From: Dehalococcoidales bacterium
GTDB taxonomy: Bacteria > Chloroflexota > Dehalococcoidia > Dehalococcoidales > UBA3254
Direction of reading: 5' to 3'
NCBI GenBank assembly: GCA_016926695.1
Contig: JAFGOB010000136.1
Location: 1-6,732, forward strand
Length of the DNA: 6,732 nt
The position numbers and the translations under genes are program-made. This document shows, piece after piece, positions 5,211 through 6,732 of the stretch (the stretch's first letter is position 1; each line of letters begins with the position of its first letter). Under the pieces are notes generated by a model that saw nothing but the letters and a program-made list of their open reading frames with translations, did not search any database and was not told the DNA's origin.

Positions 5211-5657
5211 ATGGCAAATACATCTGAAGAAATCACCCCGGCCGCCTACAGGCAAATAATGACGGCGGTGGTACACGCTTCAGCCGTGGGACTCGGAGAA
5301 TTGCTGAAGAGCTGCAAGACCGACTCCGAACGCGCAGACCTGATCCGTACTTATGTCAATAAAATCCGCTTCTACCCGGACCAGACGGGCTATTTCTTTG
5401 TGTATACTATGGATTGCGTAAACATAGCCCTGCCCAATCCCAACGAATGGCAGGGCAAGAACCTCTACGATCATAAAGACTCGCACGGCAAATACGTCCT
5501 GCGCGAACTGGCTGAGGCCGCTAAAAAGGGCGGGGCTTTCGTGGAGTATTACTGGCCCAAACCCGGCGTCAAGGGAGAGCAAAAAAAGCTCGGCTATACG
5601 GAGACCATCCCCGGCACCAGCTATTTTATCGGTACCGGCGTCTATCCGGCTGAGTAG
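5211..5657 (+). CDS. Single Cache_2-domain protein without signal peptide
   Basis: The 148-aa protein is almost wholly one Cache_2-type ligand-sensing domain. The family pattern is clear: GYFFVYTMD (60-68), NPNEWQGKNLYDHKDSHGKY (76-95), GAFVEYYWPKPG (108-119) and a closing IPGTSYFIGTGVY (133-145). The first 55 residues look helical (AYRQIMTAVVHASAVGLGELL). Cache domains normally sit outside the membrane as the sensor part of chemoreceptors or kinases and bind small molecules such as organic or amino acids. Here I see no signal peptide, membrane helix or output domain. It is therefore predicted cytoplasmic, or exported by an unobvious route. It has its own promoter and a strong SD, and runs into a double-hairpin repeat after its stop. 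The domain call is confident; ligand and partner are unknown. Confidence 0.88.
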   Translation: MANTSEEITPAAYRQIMTAVVHASAVGLGELLKSCKTDSERADLIRTYVNKIRFYPDQTGYFFVYTMDCVNIALPNPNEWQGKNLYDHKDSHGKYVLRELAEAAKKGGAFVEYYWPKPGVKGEQKKLGYTETIPGTSYFIGTGVYPAE

Positions 5658-5671
5658 ACAGATTTATTAGT

Positions 5672-5763
5672 TCACCCTCACCCTGACCCTCTCCCGTCAA
5701 GGGAGAGGGGACTGAAACTGCTTTCCTCTCCCCTGCGTGGGAGAGGACTAAGGTGAGGGGGCA
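5672..5763. repeat. Double-hairpin palindromic repeat between convergent genes
   Basis: The first hairpin pairs CCCTCTCCC (5687-5695) with GGGAGAGGG (5701-5709) over loop GTCAA. The second pairs CCTCTCCC (5725-5732) with GGGAGAGG (5739-5746) over loop CTGCGT. The two halves are also inverses of each other: CACCCTCACCCTGACCCT at the left end mirrors the right end, read on the minus strand as CCCCCTCACCTTAGTCC. The right half matches the element at 1054-1093. It lacks T-runs but could slow polymerase from both sides. It also encodes the C-terminal residues and TAG stop of the minus-strand surface-protein gene. Confidence 0.75.
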
Positions 5764-6732
5764 TGATTTATACCCTTTTTACCCTTTCTCCGTTTTCTCA
5801 TGATAACGAAGAACCACACTGCCGCTATCAAAAAGACCGCCACTATCAATGCCAGGACTATTATCCACCACTGAAATATACTTTTTTCCGTTGTACCGAT
5901 AAGCCCGAACATAGACAGGCCGTCTGAAGAATGACCTTCAAACAAAGCGCGACCGTTTTCATCATAGCCGAGAAAAATCGTCTCCAGTACCTGCCGATTC
6001 CCGGCCTGCGGATCATAGCGGAATATACGGACTGCCCCGGCGCCTCCCCTGCTCTCCACCCAGGTCCGGCTAACTCCCATGGTGATATCCGCACAGTTCA
6101 AATGAGTGGTATTGTCCAGGTTTGTACTTTCAATATTGATGATATAGGCGATGGAAATATCTTCCGGGCCGGCACTTGCGGCAGCCGCTCGGAATGCTGT
6201 AACCGTTTCCAGGTCTGCTTCCAGCAGCGTGGTTATTTTAACCCTGGCCATTTCAGGCAGAGTTTTGATATCAAGACAGATAGCACTCGCTACTGTACCC
6301 TGACCGTGATTAACTGAAGCAAAATCCCTGACGGAAAAACCGGATTTCGCCTTGATTGAAATAACCCCGGCGACCGCTCCATCTCCCGTGCCCAGGGCAT
6401 TTTCCGTCTCGATAATAAAGGTCGTGCCCAGATCGCCGAAATTATCTACAATCTGAAGCATCGAACCCTGACCCGATATCACCGATGAAGGAGGAATCTC
6501 CAGGCGGTTGTCCTTAAAGACAATTCCTGCCGCATCTTTGAAATAAGCTAAAACCGCTCCTTCCTCGAGCGCCACAGGAATATTCAGGGCGATATCAGCC
6601 CCCCTTCCTGAGAGGGTTATCAGCCCGCCGGTAACCATAATGGTATTACCCCGCCTATCCGCCGCTTCCGGTTCCCGGCTGGTGTCGATACCGGCGATAG
6701 CCATCTCAAACCCCGTTACAGCAGGAGAAGGG
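5748..6732 (-). CDS. Partial surface protein, PGF-pre-PGF-like domain and C-terminal membrane anchor
   Basis: The reading frame is open through the window edge, so the N-terminus is missing; the ATG at 6704 is internal or uncertain. Numbered from that Met, the visible part has 318 residues. The first 130 are rich in Gly, Ile and Val and look like beta structure. Residues about 150-270 form a domain resembling the PGF-pre-PGF type, with TNLDNTT (194-200), W215, VRIFRYDP (225-232), and GLSMFGLIG (262-270) as counterpart of the usual GFSVFAIAG ending. A single membrane helix (about 276-302) and a basic tail RKRRKGKK follow, so the protein is probably anchored with the bulk outside. The last residues APSP and the TAG stop come from the repeat at 5672-5763. 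It converges with the Cache gene. The function is unknown; a structural or adhesion role at the surface is likely, by inference. Confidence 0.75.
   Translation of the reverse strand, partial: PSPAVTGFEMAIAGIDTSREPEAADRRGNTIMVTGGLITLSGRGADIALNIPVALEEGAVLAYFKDAAGIVFKDNRLEIPPSSVISGQGSMLQIVDNFGDLGTTFIIETENALGTGDGAVAGVISIKAKSGFSVRDFASVNHGQGTVASAICLDIKTLPEMARVKITTLLEADLETVTAFRAAAASAGPEDISIAYIINIESTNLDNTTHLNCADITMGVSRTWVESRGGAGAVRIFRYDPQAGNRQVLETIFLGYDENGRALFEGHSSDGLSMFGLIGTTEKSIFQWWIIVLALIVAVFLIAAVWFFVIMRKRRKGKKGINHAPSP

Overview
The window looks like a piece of a bacterial chromosome. Coding parts are moderately GC-rich, intergenic parts are AT-richer and carry many short repeats, and SD sequences and sigma-70-type promoters are clear. 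The closest fit I can suggest is the Chloroflexota (Dehalococcoidia or relatives). The support is the style of the membrane-anchored surface protein at the right edge and of the dispersed repeats; this is inference from remembered resemblance, not a search result. Nothing indicates phage, plasmid or CRISPR.

Layout from left to right. Positions 1-339 hold no gene but contain two imperfect copies of a palindromic intergenic repeat. Positions 340-717 (minus) encode a stand-alone OmpR-type receiver domain. Positions 718-1442 are a long divergent intergenic region with a strong hairpin inside an 11-bp inverted repeat, a half-copy of a second repeat family, and a good promoter at 1344-1372. That promoter drives a compact three-gene plus-strand operon: a DUF58 membrane protein (1443-2723), a polytopic membrane protein with a C-terminal DUF4129 domain (2723-4117), and a MoxR-family AAA+ ATPase (4130-5113). 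A possible 15-codon mini-gene (5125-5172) with a near-perfect SD follows moxR directly. Next, behind its own promoter, is a small Cache_2-domain protein with no signal peptide (5211-5657). It converges on a partial minus-strand surface protein (5748 to the right edge) with one C-terminal membrane anchor. The gap between these two is filled by a double-hairpin repeat, which also supplies the last codons and the stop of the surface-protein gene.

Functionally, the central operon is the MoxR/DUF58/DUF4129 type. MoxR AAA+ proteins are thought to act as chaperones for assembly or activation of partner proteins, and DUF58 and DUF4129 proteins are their usual partners in envelope-associated complexes. 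Here the DUF4129 protein lacks the transglutaminase core found in TgpA-like relatives, so the operon may be a non-enzymatic version. The receiver and Cache proteins are both isolated sensory modules without output domains, and their partners must lie outside the window. I see no clearly unprecedented system. The most notable items are the reduced TgpA-like protein, the SD-led mini-ORF overlapping a promoter and palindrome, the apparently cytoplasmic Cache protein, and the repeat-derived gene end.
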